Shown here one piece after another: positions 15,648-26,237 of a DNA stretch of 64,000 nucleotides. The stretch is from CAVPWP01 sp050789285. Its GTDB lineage: Bacteria > Pseudomonadota > Alphaproteobacteria > Rhodobacterales > Rhodobacteraceae. Where the stretch lies: assembly GCF_050789285.1 (NCBI RefSeq), contig NZ_JBOUVX010000001.1, positions 992,001 through 1,056,000 on the forward strand, read 5' to 3'. The notes below the pieces were generated by a model, which saw nothing but the letters and a program-made list of their open reading frames with translations, made no database searches and was not told where the DNA came from. A program made the position numbers and the translations under genes. The number at the start of each line of letters is the position of its first letter. Position 1 is the stretch's first letter.

Positions 15648-16787
15648 TCAGCCCAGCTTTTCGGCCAGCCAGCGGAACGAGGCCGGCGCCCAGTCTCGGT
15701 AGTGCTCGAAGGCGCAGTGCCCCGCGTCGGGATAGACGCGGGCGCTGCGCATCCCCACGGGCCCGCTGTCGAGCATGTAGTAGATGTTGCCGATCGGGGC
15801 GAGGTGATCCTCTTTCCCGTTGATCATCAGCACGGGCATGGTGATCCGGTCCACCAGGCCCAGCGACGACAGCGCCCAGCCATCGAAGATCTCGTTCTCC
15901 TTCTCGACCGACCAGGTCGGGAACGAGGGCGGGCCGCCCTCGGGGCCGAAGACGAACTTCGAGCGTCGGTTGCGCGCTTCGACGAAGGCGGCCATCTCGG
16001 CGTCGGTCATGCGATAGCCGAAGGGGTGGCCGGCATTGGCGACCACGGCGCGCACCTTGTCGGGGGCAGTGCCCGCAAGCTGCATCACCGAATAGCCGCC
16101 GCGGCTGATGCCGAAGGCGCCCACGCGGTTCGCGTCGACCTCGGGGCGCGCCATCAGCGCGTCGATGGCCGCGACCCAAGCCTTGACCGATTCGGGCACC
16201 CAGGGAAACGGGTTCTCGCCCGTGCCCGGGGCATCCATCACGAGCGAGGCAAGCCCGGCCTCGAGCGCGCGTTCGCTGGCCCAGCCGCGATCCTCCTTGA
16301 AGACGTCCGAGCCGCACATGATCAGCACCGCCGCGACCGGCGTGTCGGATTTCGGGGCGCGGAAATGCGCGCGGAAGGTCTTGCCCTCGCAGGTGATGTC
16401 CATCACCTCCATCGGCGGGTCGAGGTGGGCGCAGGCCTTGCGGTAGGCGCGGGCGCAGTCGGCGCTGATGCCGGCCTTCATCGGGCTGATCTCGCCCGGG
16501 AAGCGGCCGATGGCGTAATAGGTCTTGGCAAGCAGATAGGCCTTGCGCGCGGCCGCGAAATCGCCCGCCGCCTCATGCCGGTCGCCGTCGTCCTCGTGCC
16601 GCTTGCCCGCCGCGCGCCAGACCGGGACCCAGTGCTCTTCGGTGGTCTTCTCGAGCCCGCCGACGATTCGCTCCAGTTCCTCGAGGTCGTCGATCATCGA
16701 CAGCCAGCGCCGGTAGAACCCGCCGCGCGCCACGACGAAAGGGTCTTCGTCCGTCCGATACTCCAGATCTTCCACTCGTTTAATCAT
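15648..16787 (-). CDS. Alpha/beta hydrolase, FrsA/DHPON-hydrolase-like
   Basis: 379 residues. Start ATG 16787 follows GGGAGGAC at 8 bases. The longer frame from 16841 is less likely. An N-terminal helical region of about 140 residues (YRRWLSMIDDLEELERIVGG...) precedes a typical hydrolase core. The nucleophile elbow is GAFGISRGGYS, an Asp lies in INGKEDHLAP, and the His in PDAGHCAFEH. This architecture matches PF06500-type proteins and 2,6-dihydroxypseudooxynicotine hydrolase, which cleaves C-C bonds in nicotine breakdown. It converges on the M24 gene and is divergent from the peptide-type ABC operon. Substrate unknown. Confidence 0.85.
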   Translation of the reverse strand: MIKRVEDLEYRTDEDPFVVARGGFYRRWLSMIDDLEELERIVGGLEKTTEEHWVPVWRAAGKRHEDDGDRHEAAGDFAAARKAYLLAKTYYAIGRFPGEISPMKAGISADCARAYRKACAHLDPPMEVMDITCEGKTFRAHFRAPKSDTPVAAVLIMCGSDVFKEDRGWASERALEAGLASLVMDAPGTGENPFPWVPESVKAWVAAIDALMARPEVDANRVGAFGISRGGYSVMQLAGTAPDKVRAVVANAGHPFGYRMTDAEMAAFVEARNRRSKFVFGPEGGPPSFPTWSVEKENEIFDGWALSSLGLVDRITMPVLMINGKEDHLAPIGNIYYMLDSGPVGMRSARVYPDAGHCAFEHYRDWAPASFRWLAEKLG

Positions 16788-16822
16788 TTTCTGGCGTCCT
16801 CCCGGGCCGACGTCGGTCGACC

Positions 16823-16878
16823 GTAATACAATCGTAGACATAAGTGATATCAGGCGCTACCGTCTACACAATCGATTG
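16823..16878. promoter_or_regulatory. Divergent promoter with GATTGT-type sites
   Basis: On the minus strand, GATTGTATTAC (16823-16833) matches the copy at 3888 over 11 bases, and a weaker CGATTGTGTAGAC lies at 16863-16874 overlapping the perfect 10-bp palindrome CAATCGATTG (16869-16878). They lie between the hydrolase start at 16787 and the ABC binding-protein start at 16952, so either or both genes may be controlled. Confidence 0.5.
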
Positions 16879-16951
16879 CATAACGCGGAATGGGCCGCGG
16901 GGCGAATCGAAGATGCCGGCAACGGCGCGCGGCAAAAATAGGGAGGAGACG

Positions 16952-18613
16952 ATGACAATGACTGTACTACGACACGGTCTTATGACGGCCGTTGCCGTGG
17001 GGGCGCTGACGCTGGCGCTGCCCGTGGCAAGCTTCGCGCAGGACGTGAAGAACCCGGGCGTGCTGGTGCATGCCGCCGACGACGAGGCCACCACGCTTGA
17101 TCCCGCGCAGGTCGAGCCGGGTGAGGGCGGCGAAACCATCATCCTTCAGGTCTATGAACGGCTGCTCGACATCGGGCCCGGCTCGCCCGACCTGATCCCG
17201 GCGCTTGCGACCGAGGTGCCGACCGACGACAACGGCCTGATCTCGGCCGACGGTCTGACCTACACCTTCCCGCTGCGGCAGGGGGTGGTGTTCCACGATG
17301 GCACGCCCTTCACGGCGCATGACGTGAAGTTCTCGTGGGATCGCGCCATGACGATGGACCTGCCCGAGGGCAACGCGGGCGTCCTGCAGGACATGATCGC
17401 CTCGACCGAGGTCGTGGACGACTACACCTTCCGGGTGACCCTGAACCGGCCAAGCGCAAGCTTCCTGAACTCGGTCGTGATCGCCATGGTCGCCTCGGTC
17501 GTCAGCCAGGACGCCGTCGAGGCCAATGGCGGGGTCGAGGCCGGCGCGCCCAACATCTTCATGGCGGGCAACATGGTCGGCACCGGACCCTACAAGTTCG
17601 TGGTCTGGAACCGCAGCGAGAACCTGCAGCTTGAGGTCAACGACGACTACTGGGGCGAGAAGGCCAACCTCGATGTTCGCATCGAGATCGGCGGCGACCC
17701 CGACGTGCGCGTGCTGGGTCTGCGGGCCGGCGAATACGACACGATCGAGACCGACCCGTCCTTCGTGGCCGACCTCGAGGGCGCCGAGGGCGTGACGATC
17801 TACAACGAGGGCCTGCTGCTCGAGCCGCTTCACATCGGCTTCAACCTCAACATCCCCGAGGGCGCGCTGCCTGCGGGCGACACGATCCCCACGGACTTCT
17901 TCCATGATCCGCGGGTGCGCCAGGCCTTCAACTATGCCTTCGACTACGAGGCCTTCCTGAACGGGCCGCTGGCCGGCTATGGCGACTTCAACACCCACTA
18001 CATCCCGGTCGGGATCTTCGGCTACGACCCGGAGGCGCCGCGCTACAACAAGGCCGACCCCGAGAAGGCGGCCGAGCTGTTCAAGGAGGCGGGCTACTGG
18101 GATGACGGCTTCACCGTGTCGGTGATCACCGAAGAGGGCAACCTCTTCGCGCTGATGTCGCTGGTGCTGAAGGACTCGCTGGCGAAGATCAACCCGAAGT
18201 TCAACGTCAACGTGATGGCCGTGGCCGAAACGGTGTTCGACGACGCCCATGCCCAGGACCCGCTGGAATACGCGATGTGGGCCAAGAACGCCGACCCGGC
18301 GGCGGACCCCGACGCCTACATGCGCGCCTATGTCCATCCCGATGGGGAGTGGGGCCAGGTCCATGGCTTCGCCAACGGCTACAGGGACCCCGCCAAGGTT
18401 GCCGAGCTGATCGAGGCCGCCTCGGTCGAGCTGGATACCGACACCCGCGCCGCGATCTACTCGGAGCTTCAGACGATGCTCTACGACGATCCGATGTGGC
18501 TGATCGGCGCGCAGGAAGGCGTCGTGATGGCGCACCGCGACTGGGTCCAGGGCTTCCAGATGCAGCCGCTCTGGCCGCGTCCGGGCCTGAAGTTCGCGCT
18601 GCTCAACAAGTGA
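16952..18613 (+). CDS. ABC transporter substrate-binding protein, family 5 (peptide/opine type)
   Basis: 553 residues, periplasmic. Start ATG 16952 follows GGGAGGAGA. Upstream in-frame codons are rejected. The signal peptide runs about 1-29, with a hydrophobic core and cleavage after ASFAQ. The mature protein has the SBP5 hallmarks VYERLLDIGPGS, YTFPLRQGVVFHDGTPFTAHDVKFSWDRA and DPRVRQAFNYAFDYEAF. Such proteins bind di- or oligopeptides, opines, nickel or glycosides. It is the first gene of a complete operon with two permeases and two ATPases, and a strong intercistronic hairpin follows it. Confidence 0.93.
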   Translation: MTMTVLRHGLMTAVAVGALTLALPVASFAQDVKNPGVLVHAADDEATTLDPAQVEPGEGGETIILQVYERLLDIGPGSPDLIPALATEVPTDDNGLISADGLTYTFPLRQGVVFHDGTPFTAHDVKFSWDRAMTMDLPEGNAGVLQDMIASTEVVDDYTFRVTLNRPSASFLNSVVIAMVASVVSQDAVEANGGVEAGAPNIFMAGNMVGTGPYKFVVWNRSENLQLEVNDDYWGEKANLDVRIEIGGDPDVRVLGLRAGEYDTIETDPSFVADLEGAEGVTIYNEGLLLEPLHIGFNLNIPEGALPAGDTIPTDFFHDPRVRQAFNYAFDYEAFLNGPLAGYGDFNTHYIPVGIFGYDPEAPRYNKADPEKAAELFKEAGYWDDGFTVSVITEEGNLFALMSLVLKDSLAKINPKFNVNVMAVAETVFDDAHAQDPLEYAMWAKNADPAADPDAYMRAYVHPDGEWGQVHGFANGYRDPAKVAELIEAASVELDTDTRAAIYSELQTMLYDDPMWLIGAQEGVVMAHRDWVQGFQMQPLWPRPGLKFALLNK

Positions 18614-18646
18614 GCCTGCGCGCACCGGACTGATCGGAAAGAAACG

Positions 18647-18672
18647 GCGGGCCCGCACAGCTGCGGGCCCGC
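18647..18672 (+). promoter_or_regulatory. Intercistronic hairpin between binding protein and permease
   Basis: An 11-bp perfect stem GCGGGCCCGCA/TGCGGGCCCGC with a 4-base loop, 33 bases after the binding-protein stop and 21 before the permease start. With no T-run it is more likely a 3'-end protecting or partial-termination structure that raises the binding protein over the membrane subunits. Similar hairpins follow binding-protein genes at 32795 and 56476. Confidence 0.6.
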
Positions 18673-18693
18673 TGCAAGGACAGGGAGGCAGGG

Positions 18694-19707
18694 ATGCAAC
18701 TTCGCGACTACATCATTCGACGCCTCATGGTGCTGCCGTTCCTCATGCTCGGCGTGTCCATGGTCGTCTTCGCGCTGACCCGGGTCGGCGGCACGCCGAT
18801 CGGGATCTACCTCAGCCACGAGATGACGCCCGCGGAAGTCGCCGAGGTCGAGGCGCGCTTCCACCTCGATAAACCGCTTCCGGTCCAGTACTTCTACTGG
18901 CTGCGCGGCATCGTGCAGGGCGATTTCGGCTGGTCGGGCGTTTCGGCCGCACCGGTCGCCGATGTCTTCCCCGAGAAATTCGCCGCCACGATGGAGCTTG
19001 CCATCGCTGCGGGCCTTGTCGCCGTCGCCATCGGCATCTTCCTTGGGACCTATGCCGGCGCGCGACGCAATCGATTGCCCGATCACATCACCCGCGTCGT
19101 GGCGGTCAGCGGGTCGAGCCTTCCGATGTTCTGGTTCGGCATTCTGCTGCTGATCGTCTTCTGGGCGCAGCTTGGCTGGGCGCCGATCGGACGAAGCACG
19201 GCCGAGATCTGGTCCTCGATCCCGCATCCCACCGGCTTCTACACGGTCGACGCCATCCTCGCGGGCAGTCCGACGGCCCTGTGGGACGCGATTTGGCACC
19301 TGCTTCTTCCCGCGATCACGCTGGGCTACGGCGCAACCGCGATCATCGCGCGGATGATGCGCTCGGCCCTGGTCGAGGAGTTGCAGCAGGACTACGTGGA
19401 CGCGGCCCGCGCCAAGGGCCTGGCCGAGCGGCTTGTGCTGCGCCGTCACGCGCGCCGCAACGCCATGGTGCCGACGGTCACGGTGATCGGCCTGACCTTC
19501 GGCTTCCTGCTGCAGGGCACCATCACCGCCGAGATCATCTTCCGCTGGCCGGGCCTCGGCCGCTGGATGGCGGCCTCGGTGGTGCGGGGCGACCAGGCCA
19601 CGCTGATGACCTATGTGCTGTTCACCAGCGTCCTCTTCCTTCTCGTGAACCTGATCGTCGACGTGGTCTACGCCCACCTCGACCGTCGCGTCACGCTTGG
19701 AGACTGA
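18694..19707 (+). CDS. ABC transporter permease, DppB/OppB type
   Basis: 337-residue inner-membrane protein. The N-terminal YIIRRLMVLPFLMLGVSMVV helix and the long periplasmic loop before LPVQYFYWLRGIVQGDFG are typical of DppB. The EAA loop reads LQQDYVDAARAKGLAERLVL, with the closing IEIIF-like TAEIIFRWPGLGRWM. Start ATG 18694 follows AGGGAGG. It pairs with the DppC-type permease at 19711, 3 bases on. Confidence 0.93.
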   Translation: MQLRDYIIRRLMVLPFLMLGVSMVVFALTRVGGTPIGIYLSHEMTPAEVAEVEARFHLDKPLPVQYFYWLRGIVQGDFGWSGVSAAPVADVFPEKFAATMELAIAAGLVAVAIGIFLGTYAGARRNRLPDHITRVVAVSGSSLPMFWFGILLLIVFWAQLGWAPIGRSTAEIWSSIPHPTGFYTVDAILAGSPTALWDAIWHLLLPAITLGYGATAIIARMMRSALVEELQQDYVDAARAKGLAERLVLRRHARRNAMVPTVTVIGLTFGFLLQGTITAEIIFRWPGLGRWMAASVVRGDQATLMTYVLFTSVLFLLVNLIVDVVYAHLDRRVTLGD

Positions 19708-19710
19708 TCC

Positions 19711-20643
19711 ATGGCAGATATCACGACTTCCAGCCCTTCGGCCGCACGCCCCGCCACGCGCGAGACGGCGTTCCGGGTCCGGATGCGCCGCCTCAACGGC
19801 GTGCTCCTGCGGCTGCTGTCCGACCCGAGCGCGGCCCTGGGCCTTGCCATCATCGCGGCGCTGCTTGGCATGGCGATCTTCGCCCCGCTGATCGCGCCGC
19901 CGAACATTCCCGATCCCTACCAGATGCCCCGCGACTGGAGCGCGGTGCGGATGCCGCCGGGCACGCCGGGCTTCCCGCTGGGCACCACGAACGAAGGCGG
20001 CGATGTCTTCTACGGCGTGGTCTGGGGCAGCCGCACCTCGCTGCAGCTGTCGCTGATGGTGGTCGGGATCACGGTGGTCATCGGAACGATCGTCGGGTCG
20101 CTCGCCGGCCTTCTGGGCGGCTGGGTCGACGAGGTGCTGATGCGCGTCGTCGACGTCTTCCTGTCGATCCCCGAACTGATCTTCGCGCTGGCGATCGCCG
20201 CGGTGCTTGGCCCGTCGTTCACCAACATCATCATCGCGCTGTCGATGGTGCTATGGGTGAAGTACGCCCGGATCATGCGGGCGCAGGTCATCCAGATCAA
20301 GCAGAACGACTATGTCGATGCGGCCCGGGTCATCGGGGATTCGAAGCTCAACATCTACCTGCGCGACATCCTGCCCAACTCGATCACGCCGGTCTCGGTG
20401 CAGGCGACGCTCGACATGGGCAACGTGGTGCTGATCGGCGCGACGCTGTCCTTCATCGGGCTGAGCCAGGCTGGCATCGCCGAATGGGGGGTGCTGGTGT
20501 CCGAAGGCCAGGCGGGGATCGCCTCGGGCCGGTGGTGGGCCTCGACCTTCCCGGGCCTGATGATCTTCCTCTGGGCGCTTGCCTTCAACCTTGTGGGTGA
20601 CGGTCTTCGTGACGCCCTCGATCCGCGGACGGAGGGGCGGTGA
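19711..20643 (+). CDS. ABC transporter permease, DppC/OppC type
   Basis: 310 residues with the N-terminal cytoplasmic tail and single helix characteristic of OppC, then a five-helix transport domain. FPLGTTNEGGDVFYGVVWGS corresponds to the conserved LGTD-G-D-SR-yG region, with the usual Asp changed to Asn. The EAA loop is NDYVDAARVIGDSKLNIYLR. It overlaps the ATPase gene by one base at 20643. Confidence 0.93.
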   Translation: MADITTSSPSAARPATRETAFRVRMRRLNGVLLRLLSDPSAALGLAIIAALLGMAIFAPLIAPPNIPDPYQMPRDWSAVRMPPGTPGFPLGTTNEGGDVFYGVVWGSRTSLQLSLMVVGITVVIGTIVGSLAGLLGGWVDEVLMRVVDVFLSIPELIFALAIAAVLGPSFTNIIIALSMVLWVKYARIMRAQVIQIKQNDYVDAARVIGDSKLNIYLRDILPNSITPVSVQATLDMGNVVLIGATLSFIGLSQAGIAEWGVLVSEGQAGIASGRWWASTFPGLMIFLWALAFNLVGDGLRDALDPRTEGR

Positions 20644-21952
20644 TGATGCAAAGAAAGCTTGACCCCACGGGCGAGGCGCATTCGGTGCCCGCGACCGTCG
20701 CCACGGTCCAGGACCTCAAGGTTCATTTCCAGTCGAAGCGCGGGATCGTCCATTCGGTCGATGGCGTCAGCTTCGAGATCCGCGACGGCGAGACGCTTGG
20801 CCTCGTGGGCGAGACCGGCTGCGGCAAGAGCGTGACCGGCCGGTCCTTCCTGCGCCTGCTGCCGGTGCCGCCCGGCATCATCGCGGGCGGCGCGGTGACG
20901 TTCCGTCCCCACGCCGTCTGCGCCGACTGCGAAGGTTCGGGCTGCGCGAAATGCAGCGAGACGGGCCGCCGCGCGGTGGCCTGCCCGAAGTGCGCGGGGC
21001 AGGGCTGCAAGACCTGCGACGGGACCGGGGCCGAGACGATCGACCTTCTGGGGCTTTCGGACGACGACATGCGGGCGATCCGCGGCGACCGGATCGCGAT
21101 GATCTTCCAGGACCCCGGCAAGGCGCTGAACCCCACGATGACCATCGGGATGCAGCTGTCCGAGGTGTTCCTGCAGCACCGCAGCGCCGAGATCCTCGAA
21201 CGCGCCGGGCTGTCGCCAAAGGACGCCGGGCCGCTTCTGCGCTATGCCTCGCAGCGCGATCGGTTCCTTGACCGGCTGCTGCTGAGGTTCCCGCCGCTGC
21301 GCGGGCGCAAGGCGCGGATCGACGCGGCGCTGGCCGACATGGTGGCCGACGCGCTGGCCGAAACGCAGGTGCCGAACCCGGCGAAGCTGATGGGGCGCTA
21401 TCCGCACGAGTTGTCGGGCGGCATGAAGCAGCGCGTGATGATCGCGCAGGCGCTGTCGTGCAACCCCGACCTGCTGATCGCCGACGAACCGACGACGGCG
21501 CTCGATGTGACGGTCGAGGCCCGCATCCTCGAGCTGATCCGCGACCTTCAGATCCGCCGCCGCACCAGCGTGCTCTACATCAGCCATGACCTGTCGCTGG
21601 TGCGCCGGGTCTGCGACCGGGTCGCGGTGATGTATGCCGGCCGCGTGGTCGAGATCGGGCCCACCGACGAGATCTTCCGCAATCCCCGCCACCCCTACAC
21701 ACGGGGCCTGCTGGCGGCCGTGCCGACGGCCGGCACGCCGCGCGGCGGGCTTGCGGCGATCCGCGGCACGGTGCCCGAGCTTGTCAATCCGCCCGCGGCC
21801 TGTCGCTTCGGCGGCCGCTGCCCGCATGAGACCCAGGCCTGCCGCAGCTTCGACCCAGGTCTTGCCCAGGTGTCGGATGGCCATTCGGTGGCCTGCTTCA
21901 TCGATCACGCGCCGCCCTCGGGGCCGCGTCCAAGCTTCGAGGAGGTGACGGA

Positions 21953-21956
<4 letters not shown>
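20643..21956 (+). CDS. ABC transporter ATPase, DppD/OppD type, with four-CxxC insertion
   Basis: 437 residues against about 330 for ordinary DppD. ATG 20643 overlaps the DppC stop. Walker A is GETGCGKSVT, the Q-loop IAMIFQDPGKALNP, the signature LSGGMKQRVMIAQAL and Walker B LLIADEPTTALDVT. Between Walker A and the Q-loop, residues 93-125 carry eight Cys in four CxxC pairs (93/96, 101/104, 114/117, 122/125) with EGSG and AGQG spacers, the pattern of the DnaJ zinc finger. A second, helical insertion of about 40 residues follows the Q-loop region. The usual oligopeptide-ATPase C-terminal motif (CRFGGRCPHE, then C) is present. The fold keeps all catalytic motifs, so it should hydrolyse ATP. The zinc-site role is unknown. 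Confidence 0.9.
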
Positions 21957-23328
<1,372 letters not shown>

Positions 23329-23332
<4 letters not shown>

Positions 23333-24237
23333 CCCAGATCGACCCCGAACACGTGCATCTGACCGAAGAGGTGGACGGCAAGACCATCCACCTGATGTAT
23401 GTCGAGACCTGGGATGGGCTTTACGCTCCGATCGGCCTGCGCCTGCCCGAAGGCGAGGGGCCGTTTCCCGTGGTGCTGATGGCCGCCGGCAATGGCGGCG
23501 AAGGGATGCGCTGGATCCGCGACGCGGTGCGCAACCGCGCCTATACCATGGACAAGCTTGCCGAGGCGGGAATGGCCGCTGTCTGGCTGCGCTATCGCAC
23601 CGAGGTCGAACTTGGCTACAACAACGGCGGCCCGCTGGTGCGCGACAAGCGGCAGGGGCGCGAGATGTTCAACCGCTCGCCCCTCGAGTACGAGGACGAG
23701 ATCGCGATCATCGAGTATCTCAAGACGCTGCCCTTCATCGACGGCGACAAGGTCGGCCTGATCGGCATGAGCCACGGCGGCGAGATGACGCTGAAGATCG
23801 CGTCGGAATACCATGGCGTCGCGGCGGCGGTGGCGAGCGAGCCTGCATCGCACGAGTATCTTGCCCTTACGCCGGACGACACGGCCTTCGTCAACGAGGA
23901 AACCCAGCTTCGCAACATCGAGAACATGGAGATGGCCGAGGTTGACAAGGTGCGCCGGCGCATCGACATGGATATCGCGAAAAAAAGGATCGCGCCGATC
24001 GACACGCCGTTCCTGGTGATGGGGCGCGACGAGGACCATCTTCAGGGCATCTTCCGCACGTCCTACGACCTTCTGGCCGAGGCCGGCAAGGACGCCGAAT
24101 GGGTCAGCTATGACCACGACTACCACGGCTACGTCTTCCCGATCCGCGGGGCCGACGGGAACTACATCCTGAACGACGTCCAGGTCGCCGCGATCGACCA
24201 CGTCATCGCCTGGTTGAAGCGCCGCCTCGGCGCCTGA
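23329..24237 (+). CDS. Alpha/beta hydrolase (dienelactone hydrolase/acyl-peptidase type)
   Basis: 302 residues, last gene of the transporter operon, overlapping it by ATGA. The core shows the oxyanion region VLMAAGNGGEGMRW, the nucleophile elbow VGLIGMSHGGEM (Ser in GMSHGG, about 148-153), an Asp in MGRDEDHLQG and the His in YDHDYHGYVFP. No signal peptide, so it acts in the cytoplasm, presumably on whatever the importer brings in. With the hydrolase at 15648 and the M24 protein at 14322 it makes a third candidate amide- or ester-cleaving enzyme around one transporter. Confidence 0.87.
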
Positions 24238-24244
24238 ACCGAAA

Positions 24245-24287
24245 GCCCCCGCCGATCAGGCGGGGGCCTTGCCTGCCGCGGGCAGGC
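24245..24287 (-). terminator. Probable terminator hairpins between convergent genes
   Basis: GCCCCCGCC-GATCA-GGCGGGGGC (24245-24267) is a 9-bp perfect stem, followed on the minus strand by TTTC, a short T-tract. A second hairpin, GCCTGCC-GCG-GGCAGGC (24271-24287), abuts the amidohydrolase stop. Best read as the terminator of the minus-strand amidohydrolase, possibly bidirectional. Confidence 0.6.
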
Positions 24288-25256
24288 TCAGAGCCGCAGA
24301 AGCTTCTTCGCGTTCCCGTTGAAGACATCGGCCTTCAGGCCGTCGTCGATATCCATCGCGTCCAGCCAGTCGACCCCGTCGGCGTTGTCCATGTAGGGCC
24401 AGTCGATCGCGAAGAGCACGCGGTCGCGCGGCATCACGTCGAGGCAGAACCGCAGCGACGCGTCCGAGAAGAAGCCGCTGGTCGTGATCCAGAAGTTCCG
24501 GAAGAAGGTCTCGGCGAAGCGCACCGGCGCGTTGCCGGGGCGGGTCAGGGATTCGTCCACGCGGGGCAGCAGGAAGGGGATGCCTTCGCCCAGGTGACCC
24601 AGCACGACCTTGAGGTTGGGATGTTCCTCGAAGACGCCGCTCAGGATCAGGCGCACCGCCTGCGTGCCGGTCTCGACGCCAAAGCCCCAGGCCGAGCGGA
24701 CGAAGGCCGAGTGGCTTTCGTCGTAAGGCGCATAGTAGCGCTGGATCACCGCGCGGTCGGGCATCGCGGGGTGCAGATAGACCGGCACGCCAAGGCGTTC
24801 GGCCCGGGCGAAGATCGGCCAGTATCTTTTTCCGTCGATGAACTCGCCATTGCTCAGGCCGTGGACCAGCGCCCCCTTCAGCCCCAGGTCTTCGACCGCG
24901 CGCTGCAATTCGTCGGCCGCGGCGGCGGGCTGGGTCGTGGGGATCATGGCGAAGCCGGCGAACCGGTCGGGGGCGTCCGCGATCACCGCCGCGAGTGCGT
25001 CGTTCGAAGCCCGGCAGGCCGCCACGGCGATGTCCTCGGGCAGGCGCTGACTGCCGGGCGACTGGTGCGAAAGCACCTGCATGTCGACGCCGGCGGCGTC
25101 CATCTCGGCCAGCCGGATGCCCGCGAAGTCATAGAGCCGTTCCTTGATCCGTTCGGGCTGATGCAGCGCTCCGGGGTTGAAGTGGTCGGTGAGGGCCGGG
25201 TGCATGAAATGCTCTTCGACCGCGATCACCTGGTGCGTCAGCCTCTTGCGCGTCAT
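24288..25256 (-). CDS. Amidohydrolase-2 family (ACMSD/gamma-resorcylate decarboxylase type)
   Basis: 322 residues. The start ATG at 25256 gives the correct N-terminus. The longer frame to 26024 is antisense to the J-domain gene and is rejected. Family metal motif: VIAVEEHFMHP (Glu at the first ligand position), VYLHPAMPD (His), LGHLGEGIPFLLPR (His/Glu) and FAIDWPYMD (Asp). These fit non-oxidative aromatic decarboxylases such as gamma-resorcylate and 5-carboxyvanillate decarboxylase, or related hydrolases. A LacI-like 12-mer lies about 106 bases upstream. It converges on the plus-strand hydrolase gene. Confidence 0.87.
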   Translation of the reverse strand: MTRKRLTHQVIAVEEHFMHPALTDHFNPGALHQPERIKERLYDFAGIRLAEMDAAGVDMQVLSHQSPGSQRLPEDIAVAACRASNDALAAVIADAPDRFAGFAMIPTTQPAAAADELQRAVEDLGLKGALVHGLSNGEFIDGKRYWPIFARAERLGVPVYLHPAMPDRAVIQRYYAPYDESHSAFVRSAWGFGVETGTQAVRLILSGVFEEHPNLKVVLGHLGEGIPFLLPRVDESLTRPGNAPVRFAETFFRNFWITTSGFFSDASLRFCLDVMPRDRVLFAIDWPYMDNADGVDWLDAMDIDDGLKADVFNGNAKKLLRL

Positions 25257-25574
25257 GGGTCTTGTCCTTCCTGCCTTTTGTCCGTCAGCGGTGGGGTGCC
25301 TGCGACTCGGCCAGCGCCGCCGTGTCGTCCCAGCTGACTCTATCCGTTGCCCGATGTATCCGCAAACGATTGCGCGCGGCATCCCTGCGTCTGAAGAAGC
25401 CTTTGCGCGGGCAACGACACGCCATCCTGTCGCCGCATTTTGCACCGCGATCGGAACCTTTCCGCCAGATGGCGGCAGACTGTCGCACGATGCAGGACAG
25501 TCTGACAAGAAATTGGACTTTCCGGGCCTGGCCGGGCAGGGTCGGGGCCGTAACCAGTTGCCGAGTTTGTAGAA
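25257..25574. other. 318-bp divergent intergenic region
   Basis: No supported gene. It separates the minus-strand amidohydrolase from the plus-strand J-domain gene and should hold both promoters. The only distinct element seen is the LacI-like site at 25362-25373. Short frames here overlap antisense strands and lack ribosome sites. Confidence 0.6.
25362..25373. promoter_or_regulatory. LacI-like operator candidate
   Basis: GCAAACGATTGC, flanked by C and G to give CGCAA-ACGA-TTGCG, a LacI-family-like palindrome. It is the exact reverse complement of the 12-mer at 7312-7323. Probably belongs to the amidohydrolase promoter. Confidence 0.45.
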
Positions 25575-26237
25575 ATGACGCCGATCGAGAGAACGCGGGC
25601 AAAGTCCGTCGCCTTGCAGACGCTTGGCCTTGGGCTTTACGCCAATCCTTCCGAAATCCGTGACGCCTGGCGTCGCATCGCGTTCGAAACGCATCCCGAT
25701 CGCAACGCCGAGGCGCAGGCCGAATTCGCCCGCGCGAAAGAGGCGTACGACTATCTGCGCAACGAGATCCCCGGCGGATACGACGCGAACGGCGGCGCCT
25801 GGGGGCGTCCGCGTTCGGCGGCCCAGAAAGTGGCCAGCCGCCCCGCGATCATGGCGCGCATCACGCGGCTGCCCGAAACGGCCATCGACGAATGCGCCGG
25901 CATTCTTGCGGCCGAAACCACGCCGCGTCAGGTCATCGACCTGCGCGGCGCAGACCGGGCCGCCGCCGATCCGGCCCGCGCGACCGATCACGTTCCCGAT
26001 GCCGTTCACCGCCACGGCCGGCACCTGACCTTCATCGTCGAAGCGCCGACCGGCCAGGGTCTGAACCGCGTCGCCCTGCCGACTGCGCTTCTCGAGGACA
26101 GCCGCAAGGTGAAGCCCGTGATCGTCTGCTTCGAAGCCAGGCTTGAAGGCGAGGGCGAGGTGCGTCTGCCGGACGAGGTCGTGGCTTCGGTCTTTCCCGG
26201 CGCGCGCGGGGTCGAGATCCGCTTTTCACACCGCTGA
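25575..26237 (+). CDS. J-domain (DnaJ-like) protein
   Basis: 220 residues. An N-terminal J-domain (about 10-70) is shown by LGLYANPSEIRDAWRRIAFETHPDRN with the essential HPD tripeptide, then FARAKEAYDYLR. No Gly/Phe-rich region, no zinc finger and no membrane anchor. The remaining about 140 residues match no domain I recognise. Expected role: a specialised DnaK co-chaperone. It starts at ATG 25575 with a poor ribosome site (GTTTGTAGAA). Monocistronic, with no link to the neighbouring catabolic genes. Confidence 0.8.
   Translation: MTPIERTRAKSVALQTLGLGLYANPSEIRDAWRRIAFETHPDRNAEAQAEFARAKEAYDYLRNEIPGGYDANGGAWGRPRSAAQKVASRPAIMARITRLPETAIDECAGILAAETTPRQVIDLRGADRAAADPARATDHVPDAVHRHGRHLTFIVEAPTGQGLNRVALPTALLEDSRKVKPVIVCFEARLEGEGEVRLPDEVVASVFPGARGVEIRFSHR

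Noticed and set aside
24245..24267. Hairpin as a terminator for the plus-strand ABC/hydrolase operon
   Set aside because: On the plus strand it is followed by CTTGCC with no T-run. It fits the minus strand better, although a bidirectional role is possible.
24288..26024. Extending the amidohydrolase gene upstream to 26024 (578 codons)
   Set aside because: The extra part is antisense to the J-domain gene. The family N-terminus (VIAVEEH) begins right after ATG 25256.
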